Shown: one piece after another, positions 36,815 through 46,552 of the stretch
Numbering within the stretch: position 1 is the stretch's first letter
Layout: the number at the start of each line of letters is the position of its first letter
Source: Ochrobactrum sp. CM-21-5
GTDB taxonomy: Bacteria; Pseudomonadota; Alphaproteobacteria; Rhizobiales; Rhizobiaceae
Assembly: GCF_014253075.1 (NCBI RefSeq)
Contig: NZ_JACLZJ010000001.1
Coordinates: 248,001 to 312,000 of the forward strand
Direction of reading: 5' to 3'
Length of the DNA: 64,000 bases
Notes under the pieces: model-generated
What the model was told of the DNA's origin: nothing
The model's input: the letters and a program-made list of their open reading frames with translations, nothing else
Databases searched by the model: none
Made by a program: the position numbers and the translations under genes

Positions 36815-36980
36815 GGGCCGTATAGGTTCTTACACCTGATGCATTTCAGGAGTAAACTATACAGCCTCGGCGGTTCCGAATGTGGCGCCGGGTTGAGTAT
36901 CGCGTGGGAGAAAGAGGCTTAGGGCCTCAATCTTGCGCGATTTCGGGCCTGTACTGCCGCCGCACTGTTGAAGTGCGGCG
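36815..36980 (+). other. Structured nusA-ylxR intergenic region
   Basis: Two stem-loops: GGC-GTATAG (from 36817) pairs with CTATAC-GCC ending near 36868, enclosing a smaller CCTG/CAGG stem, and CGCCGCACT pairs with AGTGCGGCG at 36958-36980. Neither has a T tract. They may be RNA processing or stability elements between nusA and ylxR. No gene is visible in the 258 bases. Confidence 0.45.
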
Positions 36981-37065
36981 CAGGCTCTGCTAGGGCGCTG
37001 CCAGTTTCGAAGTTCAAGAGTAAGTCCGCGATGCGGCGAAGCGGAGGTTCCGCGTAAGGCAAGGT

Positions 37066-37668
37066 ATGAACGACAGGACCTGTATCGTCACGCGTGAAAG
37101 CGGTTCTGCCGATGACATGATCCGTTTTGTGGCGGGACCCGATGGTTCGGTGGTGCCGGACCTGAAGCACGATCTGCCCGGTCGAGGCTGCTGGGTGAAG
37201 GCCGAGCGGCGGTTCGTGGAAGAAGCGGTGAAGCGCAAGCTTTTTGCACGGGCACTGAAGGAAGGCGTAACGCCGCAGGCGGATCTTGGCGCGCTGGTAG
37301 ACCGGCTGCTGACGAAATCCGCGCTGGGCAGCCTCGCTCTGGCTCGCAAGGCGGGTGCCGTGGTGTCGGGCTCCACCAAGGTGGATCAGGCGATCCGCAC
37401 GGGCGCTGCAGCCATGGTGCTTCATGCGCAGGAAGCCGCCGCCGACGGTGTTCGCAAGCTCGATCAGGCGCGTCGCGCAGTCGTGCATCTGGAAGGCCCC
37501 TCGATCCCGTCCTTCTCTCTTTTCACGGGAGAAGAAATGGATTTGGCATTTGGGGGGGGAAATGTGATACATGCAGCCGTGCTAAACGGAAAAGCGGCAG
37601 CCGGGTTCGTAAAGCGGGCGCAATTGCTGCATCGCTATCGTGGCGAGAGCGCAGCGGATTCGGATTAG
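37066..37668 (+). CDS. YlxR-L7Ae fusion RNA-binding protein
   Basis: A 200-residue two-domain protein. Residues 1-75 are a YlxR (DUF448) domain with RTCIVTRES, MIRFVAGPDGSVVPDL and LPGRGCWV. Residues about 85-170 resemble an L7Ae/YlxQ-type RNA-binding domain (LALARKAGAVVSGSTKVDQAIRTG). In firmicutes these are two separate genes in the nusA-infB interval; here they are one chain, as in other Rhizobiales. An in-frame stop lies shortly upstream, so ATG 37066 is the only plausible start. Its stop codon overlaps the first base of a hairpin repeat. Confidence 0.9.
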   Translation: MNDRTCIVTRESGSADDMIRFVAGPDGSVVPDLKHDLPGRGCWVKAERRFVEEAVKRKLFARALKEGVTPQADLGALVDRLLTKSALGSLALARKAGAVVSGSTKVDQAIRTGAAAMVLHAQEAAADGVRKLDQARRAVVHLEGPSIPSFSLFTGEEMDLAFGGGNVIHAAVLNGKAAAGFVKRAQLLHRYRGESAADSD

Positions 37669-37714
37669 AGCATAGTCCCGGAAGTTGGCAGACTTTTCGG
37701 ATTTGGATTATGCG
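37667..37714. repeat. Dispersed hairpin repeat, copy 1
   Basis: AGAGCATA...TATGCG with an inner TCCCGGAAGT/ACTTTTCGGA pairing. It belongs to a family of short intergenic hairpins with ends resembling AGAGC and a CCCGAAAA/TTTTCGG core found repeatedly between 37.6 and 49.4 kb. Confidence 0.6.
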
Positions 37715-37727
37715 TGGAAGTGGATGA

Positions 37728-37774
37728 CTAGAGCATTATCCAACCTGACGACGTCGCGTTGGATAATGCTCTAG
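37728..37774. repeat. 17-bp perfect inverted repeat before infB
   Basis: CTAGAGCATTATCCAAC (37728-37744) is the exact reverse complement of 37758-37774, with a 13-base loop that contains the self-complementary CGACGTCG region. The AGAGC/GCTCT ends link it to the dispersed hairpin family. It lies 35 bases upstream of infB and would form a very stable RNA hairpin. Confidence 0.85.
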
Positions 37775-37808
37775 AAGGCGGCTGAAGCCGCGAAGGAAAC
37801 GGAACCTG

Positions 37809-40463
37809 ATGAGCGATAAAACGAACGACGACAAGACCCTGAGCGTCAACACGAAGAAGACGCTGACCCTCAAGCGGCCAGGCGTCGAGCAGAGCACCGT
37901 GCGCCAGAATTTCAGCCACGGCCGCACGAAGGCTGTCGTCGTTGAAACGAAAAAGCGCAAGTTCTCGCGGCCTGACGAAAAGCCGGAAGTGGAAGCCGTT
38001 GCGCCAAAGCCGCAACCGCAGCCGCAGTCGAAGCCGACTCCTGTTGCTAAACCGCATGTCGCGCAGCAGCGCTCTGCTCAGCGGAGCGAGACGCCGCAAC
38101 CGCCGCGTCCGCGTCCTGCCGACCGTTCGGGCATGGTGCTGAACACGCTGTCGCGTTCTGAAATGGACGCCCGCCGCCGCGCGCTTGAAGAAGCGCAGGT
38201 GCGTGAGGTGGAAGAGCGCGCTCGTGCTGTTGAAGAAGCCAAGCGTCGCGCTGAAGAAGATGCACGCCGTGCACGCGAACGCGAAGAATCCGAACGCCGT
38301 CAGGCTGAAGAGGAAGCACGTCTTAAGGCTGAGGCAGAAGCCAAGCGCCGCTCGGAACAGGAAGCTGCCAAACGCACACCGCCTGCTGCTGCGACGCCGT
38401 CTCCGGCCGCTGCTGCACCTGCGCCGCTCAAGCCCGTCACCGGCGTTCCGCCGCGTAAGGGGGCGAAGGACGACGACGATGATCGCCGTGGTCCAGGCCC
38501 ACGCCGCAGCACCGGCAGCGCTCCCGCCAAGCCGGAAGTGCGCGCGCCCAAGGTCGTAAAGGGCGAGGAAGACCGCCGCCGCGGCAAGCTCACCCTGACG
38601 AGCAACCTTGATGAAGAAGGTGGCCGGTCGCGTTCGCTGTCAGCGATGCGTCGCCGTCAGGAAAAGTTCAAGCGTTCGCAGATGCAGGAAACCCGCGAAA
38701 AGATCTCGCGTGAGGTTACTGTTCCTGAAACCATCACCCTTCAGGAACTCGCACAGCGTATGGCTGAGCGTTCCGTCGACATTATCAAGTACCTGATGAA
38801 GCAGGGCCAGATGATGAAGCCGGGCGACGTTATCGATGCCGATACCGCGCAGCTTATCGCTGAAGAATTCGGCCACACCGTCAAGCGCGTTGCTGAATCG
38901 GACGTGGAAGAAGGCATCTTCAACGTTGAGGACAATCAGGAAGCGATGGTATCGCGTCCGCCGGTCGTCACCATCATGGGTCACGTCGATCATGGCAAGA
39001 CCTCGCTGCTCGATGCCATTCGCCACGCCAATGTTGTCTCCGGTGAAGCCGGGGGCATCACGCAGCACATCGGTGCGTATCAGGTCGAACAGAACGGCCA
39101 GAAGATCACCTTCATCGATACGCCGGGCCACGCCGCCTTTACCGCGATGCGTGCACGCGGCGCGCAGGCGACCGACATCGCCATTCTGGTGGTGGCTGCG
39201 GATGACAGCGTCATGCCGCAGACGATCGAATCGATCAACCACGCCAAGGCGGCCGGAGTGCCGATCATCGTGGCGATCAACAAGATCGACAAGCCTGCGG
39301 CAGATGCACAGAAAGTGCGCACCGCGCTGCTTCAGCACGAAGTTTTCGTGGAAACCCTCGGTGGTGAAGTTCTGGACGTCGAGGTTTCGGCCAAGAATAA
39401 GATCAATATCGACAAACTGCTTGAAGCAGTTCTTCTGCAGGCTGAAATCCTAGACCTCAAGGCCGACCCGACGCGTACCGCGGAAGGTGTCGTCATTGAA
39501 GCCCAGCTCGATCGTGGCCGCGGGTCGGTTGCGACGGTTCTGGTCCAGAAGGGCACGCTGCATCCGGGCGACATCATTGCTGCCGGTAATGAATGGGGCC
39601 GTGTGCGCGCGCTGGTCAACGATCGTGGCGAGCATGTGAAGGAAGCTGGTCCTGCAATGCCGGTGGAAATCCTCGGACTTCAGGGCACGCCGCAGGCGGG
39701 TGACCGTTTCGCAGTGGTTGTCAATGAAGGCAAGGCGCGCGAGATCGCCGAATATCGCCAGCGTCTTGCCCGTGACAAGGCCGTGGCGCGCCAGACCGGT
39801 TCGCGCGGCTCGCTTGAGCACATGATGAGCCAGCTTCAGGTGTCCGGCACGAAGGAATTCCCGCTTGTCATCAAGGGTGACGTGCAGGGCTCCATCGAAG
39901 CGATTTCTTCGGCGCTCGAAAAGCTCGGCACTGATGAAGTCCGCGCTCGCCTCGTTCATACAGGTGCAGGCGGCATCACGGAAAGCGATGTGTCGCTGGC
40001 CGAAGCTTCCAATGCCGCGATCATCGGCTTCAACGTCCGCGCCAATAAGCAGGCACGTGACGCCGCTGAACAGCAGGGCATCGAAATTCGCTACTACAAC
40101 ATCATTTATGATCTGATCGATGATGTTAAGGCTGCGATGTCGGGTCTGCTGTCGCCGGAACGCCGCGAAACTTTCCTTGGCAATGCGGAGATCCTCGAAG
40201 TCTTCAACATCACCAAGGTGGGTAAGGTCGCCGGTTGCCGTGTCACCGAGGGCAAGGTGGAGCGTGGCGCAGGTGTGCGCCTCATCCGCGACAACGTGGT
40301 TATCCACGAAGGCAAGCTCAAGACGCTCAAGCGTTTCAAGGATGAAGTTGCCGAAGTGCCGTCGGGTCAGGAATGCGGTATGGCCTTTGAAAACTACGAT
40401 GATATCCGCGCAGGCGATGTCATCGAAGCCTTCCGCGTCGAACACGTATCGCGTTCGCTTTAG
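37809..40463 (+). CDS. infB: Translation initiation factor IF-2
   Basis: An 884-residue GTPase that delivers initiator tRNA to the 30S subunit. The N-terminal 300 residues are low complexity, rich in E, A, R and K with [20 protein letters not shown] heptads and then P/A stretches. The G domain has G1 GHVDHGKT, G3 DTPGHAAF and G4 NKIDK; domains II-IV follow, ending with the initiator tRNA-binding region ([21 protein letters not shown]). AAGGAAACGGAA precedes the ATG. A perfect 17-base inverted repeat lies in its leader. Confidence 0.97.
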   Translation: MSDKTNDDKTLSVNTKKTLTLKRPGVEQSTVRQNFSHGRTKAVVVETKKRKFSRPDEKPEVEAVAPKPQPQPQSKPTPVAKPHVAQQRSAQRSETPQPPRPRPADRSGMVLNTLSRSEMDARRRALEEAQVREVEERARAVEEAKRRAEEDARRAREREESERRQAEEEARLKAEAEAKRRSEQEAAKRTPPAAATPSPAAAAPAPLKPVTGVPPRKGAKDDDDDRRGPGPRRSTGSAPAKPEVRAPKVVKGEEDRRRGKLTLTSNLDEEGGRSRSLSAMRRRQEKFKRSQMQETREKISREVTVPETITLQELAQRMAERSVDIIKYLMKQGQMMKPGDVIDADTAQLIAEEFGHTVKRVAESDVEEGIFNVEDNQEAMVSRPPVVTIMGHVDHGKTSLLDAIRHANVVSGEAGGITQHIGAYQVEQNGQKITFIDTPGHAAFTAMRARGAQATDIAILVVAADDSVMPQTIESINHAKAAGVPIIVAINKIDKPAADAQKVRTALLQHEVFVETLGGEVLDVEVSAKNKINIDKLLEAVLLQAEILDLKADPTRTAEGVVIEAQLDRGRGSVATVLVQKGTLHPGDIIAAGNEWGRVRALVNDRGEHVKEAGPAMPVEILGLQGTPQAGDRFAVVVNEGKAREIAEYRQRLARDKAVARQTGSRGSLEHMMSQLQVSGTKEFPLVIKGDVQGSIEAISSALEKLGTDEVRARLVHTGAGGITESDVSLAEASNAAIIGFNVRANKQARDAAEQQGIEIRYYNIIYDLIDDVKAAMSGLLSPERRETFLGNAEILEVFNITKVGKVAGCRVTEGKVERGAGVRLIRDNVVIHEGKLKTLKRFKDEVAEVPSGQECGMAFENYDDIRAGDVIEAFRVEHVSRSL

Positions 40464-40566
40464 GGCATTTTGCAGTCGGGTGGTAACATTTGACGCCGCA
40501 TAAATGTTTTAAAAACAAAGATTTAGAGCAATTCCGACGTTTCCCTTTAAAAGGAACTGCTCTAAA
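40464..40566. repeat. Composite repeat after infB
   Basis: The stretch from 40464 shares a GGGCATTTTGC...GCATAAATG...AAAACAAA layout with the element at 49346, and continues into an inverted repeat (TTTAGAGCA-ATTCC with GGAAC-TGCTCTAAA, 40522-40566). The AGAGC/GCTCT ends tie it to the dispersed family. Confidence 0.6.
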
Positions 40567-40618
40567 GGCAGCAAACAAGCTATCTGAAGTGCCGCCGGCA
40601 CGACAGGTATGTCCAAAT

Positions 40619-40646
40619 CGGGCCGCCTTTGGGCGGCCCGGCTTTT
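40619..40646 (+). terminator. GC-rich hairpin, probable infB terminator
   Basis: CGGGCCGCC pairs perfectly with GGCGGCCCG around TTT, followed by GCTTTT. The T run is short but the stem is strong. Confidence 0.65.
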
Positions 40647-40688
40647 CATTGCCCGGTTCCGAGGGTCTGACTCCCGTCTGAACTGTGG

Positions 40689-40795
40689 TAGAGCATGTCT
40701 CCCAGAAGCGGGTACCGGTTTTGGGCTGAAGACATGCGTATAAAAAATGAACTAAAGCACGGCGTATGAATGCAATCAAACGTGACGCGCTCTAG
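40689..40795. repeat. Dispersed hairpin repeat, long copy
   Basis: Begins TAGAGCATGTC and returns GACATGCGTA after a CAGAAGCGGGTACCGGTTTTGG core, then an AT-rich AAAAAATGAACTAAAG arm, and ends GCGCTCTAG. It looks like a full-length composite member of the family. Confidence 0.55.
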
Positions 40796-40865
40796 ATCAC
40801 GCTTTTCACTTCGCGGTTCCACGGTCCGAGGCCTTTGACGGCTTATCGGGCTTTTGATGCCGCAC

Positions 40866-40925
40866 AGAGCGTGTCCGTCCAGAGGCGAAATGGCTTCGGG
40901 ATAAGGATATGCATAAAAACAAAGA
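40866..40925. repeat. Dispersed hairpin repeat before rbfA
   Basis: AGAGCGTGTCC ... TTCGGGATAAGGATATGCAT followed by AAAACAAAGA, ending 9 bases before the rbfA start. Same layout as the other copies but with more mismatches in the stem. Confidence 0.5.
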
Positions 40926-40934
40926 GATAAGGCA

Positions 40935-41381
40935 ATGGCACGTTCTCATGATATGAAAGGCTCAGGTGGCCTTTCCCAACGCCAGCTTCGCGTCGGCGAA
41001 CAGGTGCGTCACGCACTGGCACAAGTCCTTCAGCGCGGCGAAATTCGCGATGATCTTATCGAGCGCACGGTCATTTCCGTTTCGGAAGTGCGCATGTCGC
41101 CGGACCTGAAGATCGCGACCTGTTTCATCACGCCTCTGGGCAACGCCGATCCGCAGGCCGTGATTAAGGCGCTTGCCGCAAACGCCAAATTCATTCGTGG
41201 CCGCGTGGCACCCAGCCTGAACCAGATGAAGTATATGCCGGAGTTCCGTTTTCGCTCCGATACGAGTTTTGACAATTTTTCAAAGATCGACGCTCTGCTC
41301 CGCTCGCCGGAAGTGGCGCGTGATCTTTCGCATGATGAAGACGGGGAAGCGGACAGCACTTCCCGTAACGGAGACGAATAA
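40935..41381 (+). CDS. rbfA: Ribosome-binding factor A
   Basis: A 148-residue KH-fold factor for late 30S maturation. Family blocks: [42 protein letters not shown] and [21 protein letters not shown]. The truB start follows 3 bases after its stop. Upstream it is separated from infB by about 470 bases packed with repeats, so it may have its own promoter there. Confidence 0.95.
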   Translation: MARSHDMKGSGGLSQRQLRVGEQVRHALAQVLQRGEIRDDLIERTVISVSEVRMSPDLKIATCFITPLGNADPQAVIKALAANAKFIRGRVAPSLNQMKYMPEFRFRSDTSFDNFSKIDALLRSPEVARDLSHDEDGEADSTSRNGDE

Positions 41382-41384
41382 AGC

Positions 41385-42359
41385 ATGGCAAGACGGGGCA
41401 AGAAAAAAGGCCGTCCGGTTTCTGGCTGGGTCATTTTCGACAAGCCGAAGGGCATGGGATCGACGGAAGCGGTTTCCAAGATCAAATGGCTGTTCAATGC
41501 GGAAAAGGCCGGACATGCCGGCACGCTCGATCCGCTTGCTTCCGGCATGTTGCCCATTGCGCTCGGCGAAGCCACAAAGACTGTGCCTTATGTAATGGAT
41601 GGAACCAAGGTCTACCGTTTTACGGTCACCTGGGGAGAAGAACGTTCCACGGACGATCTGGAAGGCGAACCGACCAAGACATCCGACAAACGCCCGTCGC
41701 GCGAGGACATTGAAGCGCTTCTGCCAAACTATACCGGTGTGATTTCGCAGGTGCCGCCGCAATTTTCCGCAATCAAGATTGCGGGCGAACGGGCTTACGA
41801 TCTGGCACGCGAAGGTGAAACCGTGGAAATTCCGGCTCGCGAAGTCGAGATTGACCGGCTCGAAATCGTTGCCATTCCCGATGCGCACCGCACCGAATTC
41901 GAGGTCGAATGCTCCAAGGGCACCTATGTGCGTTCGCTCGCCCGCGATATGGGCCGCGATCTTGGCTGCTTCGGTCATATTTCGGATCTGCGCCGTATCG
42001 AGGTCGCTCCCTTCACGGAAGAGGATTTCGTAACTCTTGCAGAACTTGAAGAGGCCTGGCCGCCGCTGCCGCCGAAGAATGAAGATGGCGAAGCCGCCGA
42101 ACCCGCACCGCGCCGCGATTTTTCGGCAATCGATGCCCTGGTGATCGATACGGGCGCAGCACTCGACTGTCTGCCGCAAGTGCCTCTTACCGATGAGCAG
42201 GCCCAGCGCGTGCGTCTCGGAAATCCGGTGATCCTGCGCGGACGCGATGCACCATTGGAAGCTGACGAAGCCTGCGTAACGACACGCGGCAAGTTGCTAG
42301 CAATCGGCTATATCGAGCGCGGACAGTTCAAGCCGAAGCGTGTTTTCACCGCAGGATGA
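41385..42359 (+). CDS. truB: tRNA pseudouridine(55) synthase
   Basis: A 324-residue enzyme making pseudouridine 55 in the T-arm of tRNAs. The catalytic aspartate lies in [22 protein letters not shown] (shortened), followed by the substrate loop [18 protein letters not shown] and [22 protein letters not shown] lysine/arginine-rich start [19 protein letters not shown] is typical. A C-terminal PUA-like part has an acidic insertion near residues 225-245. Confidence 0.96.
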   Translation: MARRGKKKGRPVSGWVIFDKPKGMGSTEAVSKIKWLFNAEKAGHAGTLDPLASGMLPIALGEATKTVPYVMDGTKVYRFTVTWGEERSTDDLEGEPTKTSDKRPSREDIEALLPNYTGVISQVPPQFSAIKIAGERAYDLAREGETVEIPAREVEIDRLEIVAIPDAHRTEFEVECSKGTYVRSLARDMGRDLGCFGHISDLRRIEVAPFTEEDFVTLAELEEAWPPLPPKNEDGEAAEPAPRRDFSAIDALVIDTGAALDCLPQVPLTDEQAQRVRLGNPVILRGRDAPLEADEACVTTRGKLLAIGYIERGQFKPKRVFTAG

Positions 42360-42530
42360 GAAAGCCGCCGGAATATCGGGAAACATTTGAGGCTGGCATT
42401 ATTGCCATTTTTGCACTATATGCCCCTCATCGATCGTGTGGAAACACGCGTCAGATCGTGTAAATGGCCCGCGCTGGACGACATCCCGGCCCGGGCGTCT
42501 GGTTTCCTCTCATCTAGAAAGGGTGTTACG

Positions 42531-42800
42531 ATGTCGATTACTGCTGAGCGCAAGCAAGCACTTATCAAGGAATACGGCACCAAGGAAGGCGATACCGGTT
42601 CTCCTGAAGTACAGGTTGCCGTTCTTTCCGAGCGTATTGCCAACCTCACCGAACACTTCAAGGGCCACAAGAATGACAATCATTCGCGTCGCGGCCTTCT
42701 GAAGCTGGTTTCGCAGCGTCGTCGTCTTCTTGACTATGTCAAGGGCATCGACCAGGCACGTTACCAGGCGCTGATTTCCCGTCTGGGCCTGCGCCGCTAA
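42531..42800 (+). CDS. rpsO: 30S ribosomal protein S15 (uS15)
   Basis: An 89-residue ribosomal protein. It has the family signature [23 protein letters not shown] and [28 protein letters not shown] precedes the ATG at 42531. The protein binds 16S rRNA helices 20-22. It sits upstream of pnp, the same pairing as in Escherichia coli, with a terminator between. Confidence 0.97.
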   Translation: MSITAERKQALIKEYGTKEGDTGSPEVQVAVLSERIANLTEHFKGHKNDNHSRRGLLKLVSQRRRLLDYVKGIDQARYQALISRLGLRR

Positions 42801-42810
42801 CGGTAAAATC

Positions 42811-42838
42811 GGGCGACGTTTCAAAACGTCGCCCGTTT
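42811..42838 (+). terminator. Intrinsic terminator after rpsO
   Basis: GGGCGACGTT pairs with AACGTCGCCC around TCAA, followed by GTTTGATTT. A strong stem directly behind the rpsO stop. Some read-through into pnp would be expected if the pair is regulated as in enterobacteria. Confidence 0.75.
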
Positions 42839-42842
42839 GATT

Positions 42843-42888
42843 TAGAGCGTATCCCGAAAATATGAAACGATTTCGGACGAGATACGCG
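42843..42888. repeat. Dispersed hairpin repeat, rpsO-pnp copy
   Basis: TAGAGCGTATCCCGAAAA...CGATTTCGGACGAGATACGCG: arms GCGTATC and GATACGC with a CCCGAAA/TTTCGG inner stem. A clear member of the family. Confidence 0.65.
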
Positions 42889-43019
42889 GCAAGTATCGGG
42901 CGAATGCCCGTCCGGCATGAGACGGCGCGCAGAGCGCATTCCGTCATGCCAATGAAGAGCCGTAAGGCTTATGACCTGGACCAGTCATGGGGCAGGATTG
43001 CAGGTGGTTCGTACCAGAC

Positions 43020-43039
43020 AACGTCCAGAAGTGGACGTT
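43020..43039 (+). promoter_or_regulatory. pnp leader hairpin
   Basis: AACGTCCA (43020-43027) pairs perfectly with TGGACGTT (43032-43039) around GAAG, 105 bases upstream of the pnp start. In Escherichia coli a pnp leader hairpin is cut by RNase III for autoregulation; the position here is comparable but the stem is much shorter. Confidence 0.4.
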
Positions 43040-43144
43040 CTGAGGTGTTGAACGAACTTCCCGTTGTCTTGCCCGTGGCCCGTCCGCCAACCGAGGTGAT
43101 GCCTTCAGACGCTTTTGCGCGGCATCTCCACATGAGGACAAGAT

Positions 43145-45289
43145 ATGTTCAATACCCATAAAGTTGAAATCGAATGGGGCGGTCGTCCGCTCATTCTCGA
43201 AACCGGCAAGATCGCCCGTCAGGCTGACGGTGCGGTTCTGGCAACCTATGGCGAAACCGTCGTTCTTGCGACTGTTGTTTCTGCCAAGGAACCAAAGCCA
43301 GGCCAGGATTTCTTCCCGCTGACCGTCAACTATCAGGAAAAGACCTACGCAGCTGGTAAGATCCCAGGCGGTTTCTTCAAGCGTGAAGGTCGTCCAAGCG
43401 AAAACGAAACCCTCGTTTCGCGCCTGATCGATCGCCCGATCCGCCCGCTTTTCGTTGATGGCTACAAGAACGACACACAGGTTGTTCTGACCGTCATTCA
43501 GCACGACCTTGAAAACAATCCCGATGTTCTGTCGATGGTTGCAGCTTCTGCAGCATTGACCATTTCCGGCGTTCCTTTCATGGGCCCGATCGGCGGCGCA
43601 CGCGTTGGTTATATCAACGGCGAATATGTGCTGAACCCGAATATCGACGAAATGCCGGAATCGAAGCTCGATCTGGTTGTTGCCGGTACTGCTGATGCTG
43701 TTCTGATGGTGGAATCGGAAGCGCAGGAACTTTCCGAAGAAGTCATGCTCGGTGCCGTTGTCTTCGGTCAGAAGGGCTTCCAGCCAGTTATCGACGCGAT
43801 CATCAAGCTCGCTGAAGTGGCTGCAAAGGAACCACGTGACTTCCAGCCGGAAGATCTGTCGGACCTCGAAGCCAAGATGCTTGCAGTCGTCGAAAATGAC
43901 CTGCGTGAAGCATACAAGATCACCGAAAAGCAGGCTCGTTACGTCGCTGTTGACGCTGCAAAGGCCAAGGCGAAGGCTCACTTCTTCCCCGAAGGCGCGG
44001 AAGAAACGGAATTCACGCCGGAACAGTTCGCAACCGTTTTCAAGCACCTGCAGGCGAAGATTGTTCGCTGGAACATTCTCGACACCGGCAACCGTATTGA
44101 TGGCCGCGATTTGTCGACCGTTCGTGCAATTGTTTCGGAAGTCGGCCTTCTGCCGCGTACTCACGGCTCGGCCCTGTTTACCCGCGGTGAAACGCAGGCA
44201 ATCGTTGTTGCCACGCTCGGCACCGGCGAAGACGAACAGATGATCGATTCTCTGACCGGTACGTACAAAGAATCCTTCATGCTGCATTACAACTTCCCGC
44301 CATACTCGGTCGGTGAAACCGGCCGTATGGGTTCGCCAGGTCGTCGTGAAGTTGGTCATGGAAAGCTTGCATGGCGTGCGATCCACCCAATGCTGCCAGC
44401 AGCTGAGCAGTTCCCTTACACGATCCGTACCGTTTCCGAGATCACGGAATCCAACGGTTCGTCGTCGATGGCAACCGTTTGCGGCACGTCGCTGGCGCTG
44501 ATGGATGCAGGCGTTCCGATCACCCGCCCGGTGGCTGGTATTGCTATGGGCCTGATCAAGGAAGGCGAGCGCTTCGCAGTTCTTTCGGACATCCTCGGCG
44601 ATGAAGATCACCTCGGCGACATGGACTTCAAGGTAGCCGGTACTGAAAACGGCATCACCGCGCTTCAGATGGACATCAAGATCGACGGTATTACCGAAGA
44701 GATCATGAAGGTCGCTCTGGAACAGGCCAAGGGCGGTCGCGTTCACATTCTCGGTGAAATGGGCAAGGCCATCTCCTCGTCGCGCGAGGAACTGGGCGAA
44801 TTTGCCCCACGCATCGAAGTCATGAACATTCCTACCGACAAGATCCGTGATGTTATCGGTTCGGGTGGTAAGGTTATTCGTGAAATCGTCGAAAAGACCG
44901 GCGCGAAAATCAACATCGAAGACGATGGTACGGTCAAGATCGCTTCGTCGAACGGCAAGGAAATCGAAGCCGCCAAGAAGTGGATTCATTCCATCGTTGC
45001 TGAACCGGAAGTCGGTGAAATCTACGAAGGCACGGTCGTGAAGACCGCCGATTTCGGCGCCTTCGTAAACTTCTTCGGTCCGCGTGACGGTCTGGTTCAC
45101 ATCTCGCAGCTCGCCTCCGACCGCGTTGCCAAGACCACCGATGTGGTCAAGGAGGGTCAGAAGGTCTGGGTCAAGCTCATGGGCTTTGACGAACGCGGCA
45201 AGGTTCGCCTGTCGATGAAGGTCGTCGATCAGGAAACTGGCAAGGAAATTGTCCAGGAAAAGAAGAAGGAAGAAGTAGACGCTGAATAA
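43145..45289 (+). CDS. pnp: Polyribonucleotide nucleotidyltransferase (PNPase)
   Basis: A 714-residue phosphorolytic 3'-5' exoribonuclease of the RNA degradosome. Two RNase PH domains (first with [20 protein letters not shown], second with [14 protein letters not shown] and the active-site [19 protein letters not shown], shortened) flank an alpha-helical linker; a KH domain ([21 protein letters not shown]) and an S1 domain ([18 protein letters not shown]) follow. A long antisense frame opposite this gene is a codon-bias artefact. A perfect terminator follows. Confidence 0.98.
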   Translation: MFNTHKVEIEWGGRPLILETGKIARQADGAVLATYGETVVLATVVSAKEPKPGQDFFPLTVNYQEKTYAAGKIPGGFFKREGRPSENETLVSRLIDRPIRPLFVDGYKNDTQVVLTVIQHDLENNPDVLSMVAASAALTISGVPFMGPIGGARVGYINGEYVLNPNIDEMPESKLDLVVAGTADAVLMVESEAQELSEEVMLGAVVFGQKGFQPVIDAIIKLAEVAAKEPRDFQPEDLSDLEAKMLAVVENDLREAYKITEKQARYVAVDAAKAKAKAHFFPEGAEETEFTPEQFATVFKHLQAKIVRWNILDTGNRIDGRDLSTVRAIVSEVGLLPRTHGSALFTRGETQAIVVATLGTGEDEQMIDSLTGTYKESFMLHYNFPPYSVGETGRMGSPGRREVGHGKLAWRAIHPMLPAAEQFPYTIRTVSEITESNGSSSMATVCGTSLALMDAGVPITRPVAGIAMGLIKEGERFAVLSDILGDEDHLGDMDFKVAGTENGITALQMDIKIDGITEEIMKVALEQAKGGRVHILGEMGKAISSSREELGEFAPRIEVMNIPTDKIRDVIGSGGKVIREIVEKTGAKINIEDDGTVKIASSNGKEIEAAKKWIHSIVAEPEVGEIYEGTVVKTADFGAFVNFFGPRDGLVHISQLASDRVAKTTDVVKEGQKVWVKLMGFDERGKVRLSMKVVDQETGKEIVQEKKKEEVDAE

Positions 45290-45314
45290 GCGCTGCCTCT
45301 CTTCGCTAATCCGG

Positions 45315-45342
45315 AAAAGCGCGCCGTCAGGCGCGCTTTTTT
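45315..45342 (+). terminator. Intrinsic terminator after pnp
   Basis: AAAAGCGCGCC (45315-45325) pairs perfectly with GGCGCGCTTTT (45330-45340), loop GTCA, then more T. Confidence 0.88.
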
Positions 45343-45378
45343 GTTGCACGTGAATCATTTCGAGACCATGGATGGGCG

Positions 45379-46401
45379 ATGATGAAACCGGCACAGAAGA
45401 CACTTTTCCTGCCCTTCGAACAGGGCATTCTCGACATGCCCGAAGAAGGGCAATCCTTTCTCGCCTGCGGTCTTGCAGTTGATCGCCTTTTGGAACCGGA
45501 ATGGAAAGCGGCGCTTACCTGCTTGCAGCCATGGCGCCCCGACTGGCTGGCGCTCAACAAGGAAGGCTTCCGCGTTGAGCCAAGGCTTGGCACTGACGCG
45601 CGTTATTCCGGCGGACTGCTGTTGCTTGGAAAACACCGCGGACGCAACGAGGCATGGTTCTCAGAGCTTCTGGCGCGCGTTGAGCCGGGCGGATGGATCG
45701 TCGTGTCTGGCGACAAGAAACTGGGCGTCGACAGTTTCCGCAAATGGGTCGGCAATATCGCTGAAATCAGCGACCGTGTGTCAAAGAACCATGCGGTGGC
45801 CTTCTGGCTGCGGCGCCCCGTCGATCTGGACAATGACTTTATAGCTGCGCTGAAGCCGCTTGCTGCGGATATCGACGATGTGTTCCGCACAGAACCCGGC
45901 ATGTTCTCCCATGGCGCCATCGACAAGGGCTCTGCGCTCCTCGTACCGCATATGGAGAAGATCGTTTTCGGAAATGTCGCGGATCTTGGTGCGGGCTGGG
46001 GGTACCTCGCCGCGCAATGCCTGAAATTTGCCGACCGGATCAAGTCGATAGATCTCTACGAAGCCGACTACGAGGCACTGGAGGCGGCGCGCGGCAATAT
46101 GGAGCGTCTGGGCGCTTCTGTGCCGCTTGCATTCAACTGGTTCGATGTCACCAGCGAAAAGATAGCCGGTATCTACGATACGATCATCATGAACCCACCT
46201 TTTCATGAAGGCCGTGTGACCGATGTTTCACTCGGCCAGAGTTTCATTGCCGCGGCTGCATCGCGCCTTAAGCCCGGCGGTCGCCTGCTGATGGTCGCAA
46301 ACCGGCAGTTGCCTTATGAAACGACATTGAAGGGTCTGTTCAAGACAGTGACACTGCTCGAAGAAATCGATGGCTTCAAAATTTTCGATGCGAAGAAGTG
46401 A
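45379..46401 (+). CDS. Class I SAM methyltransferase, RsmC-like
   Basis: A 340-residue protein with two tandem methyltransferase-like halves, as in RsmC/RlmG rRNA guanine-N2 methyltransferases. The degenerate first half includes GGLLLLGKHRGRNEAWF; the active second half has VADLGAGWGYLAAQ (SAM loop) and the N6/N2-methyltransferase motif IIMNPPFHEGR. The NPPFHxG form is characteristic of 16S m2G1207 or 23S m2G methyltransferases. Alone behind the pnp terminator. The exact rRNA target is inferred only from the family. Confidence 0.85.
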   Translation: MMKPAQKTLFLPFEQGILDMPEEGQSFLACGLAVDRLLEPEWKAALTCLQPWRPDWLALNKEGFRVEPRLGTDARYSGGLLLLGKHRGRNEAWFSELLARVEPGGWIVVSGDKKLGVDSFRKWVGNIAEISDRVSKNHAVAFWLRRPVDLDNDFIAALKPLAADIDDVFRTEPGMFSHGAIDKGSALLVPHMEKIVFGNVADLGAGWGYLAAQCLKFADRIKSIDLYEADYEALEAARGNMERLGASVPLAFNWFDVTSEKIAGIYDTIIMNPPFHEGRVTDVSLGQSFIAAAASRLKPGGRLLMVANRQLPYETTLKGLFKTVTLLEEIDGFKIFDAKK

Positions 46402-46430
46402 GAAACAAAAAGCCACCCAAAAGGCGGCTT

Positions 46431-46494
46431 TTAGAGCGCATCCCGAAAAGTGTGAAACGGTTTTCGGAAAAGATGCGCGTTAAAACAAAAGTTT
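46431..46494. repeat. Dispersed hairpin repeat, best-formed copy
   Basis: TTAGAGCGCATCCCGAAAAGTG...GTTTTCGGAAAAGATGCGCG followed by TTAAAACAAAAGT. The stem pairs GCGCATC with GATGCGC and CCGAAAA with TTTTCGG. This copy is the cleanest and gives the family consensus. Confidence 0.7.
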
Positions 46495-46529
46495 AGAGCG
46501 CAGATCTGATTCAATCAGATCTGCGCTCT
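46495..46529. repeat. 16-bp perfect inverted repeat after the RsmC-like gene
   Basis: AGAGCGCAGATCTGAT (46495-46510) and ATCAGATCTGCGCTCT (46514-46529) with a 3-base loop TCA. It abuts the repeat at 46431 and shares its AGAGCG/CGCTCT ends. It lies between convergent genes and could also stop transcription from both. Confidence 0.85.
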
Positions 46530-46552
46530 GGTTGGTTCAAGCAATAATGAGT

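Noticed and set aside
36815-36900. Possible tRNA-like fold between nusA and ylxR
   Set aside because: There are nested stems and a GGTTCCGAA-like string, but no acceptor pairing, anticodon arm or proper T-loop geometry.
39450-40445. 331-codon antisense frame within infB
   Set aside because: Shadow of infB codon usage; no domain.
42862-43161. 99-codon frame between rpsO and pnp
   Set aside because: It begins inside a hairpin repeat and overlaps the pnp start; no family resemblance.
42944-45403. 819-codon open frame antisense to pnp
   Set aside because: It lies exactly opposite PNPase, has no recognisable domain and is explained by strong codon bias of the sense gene.
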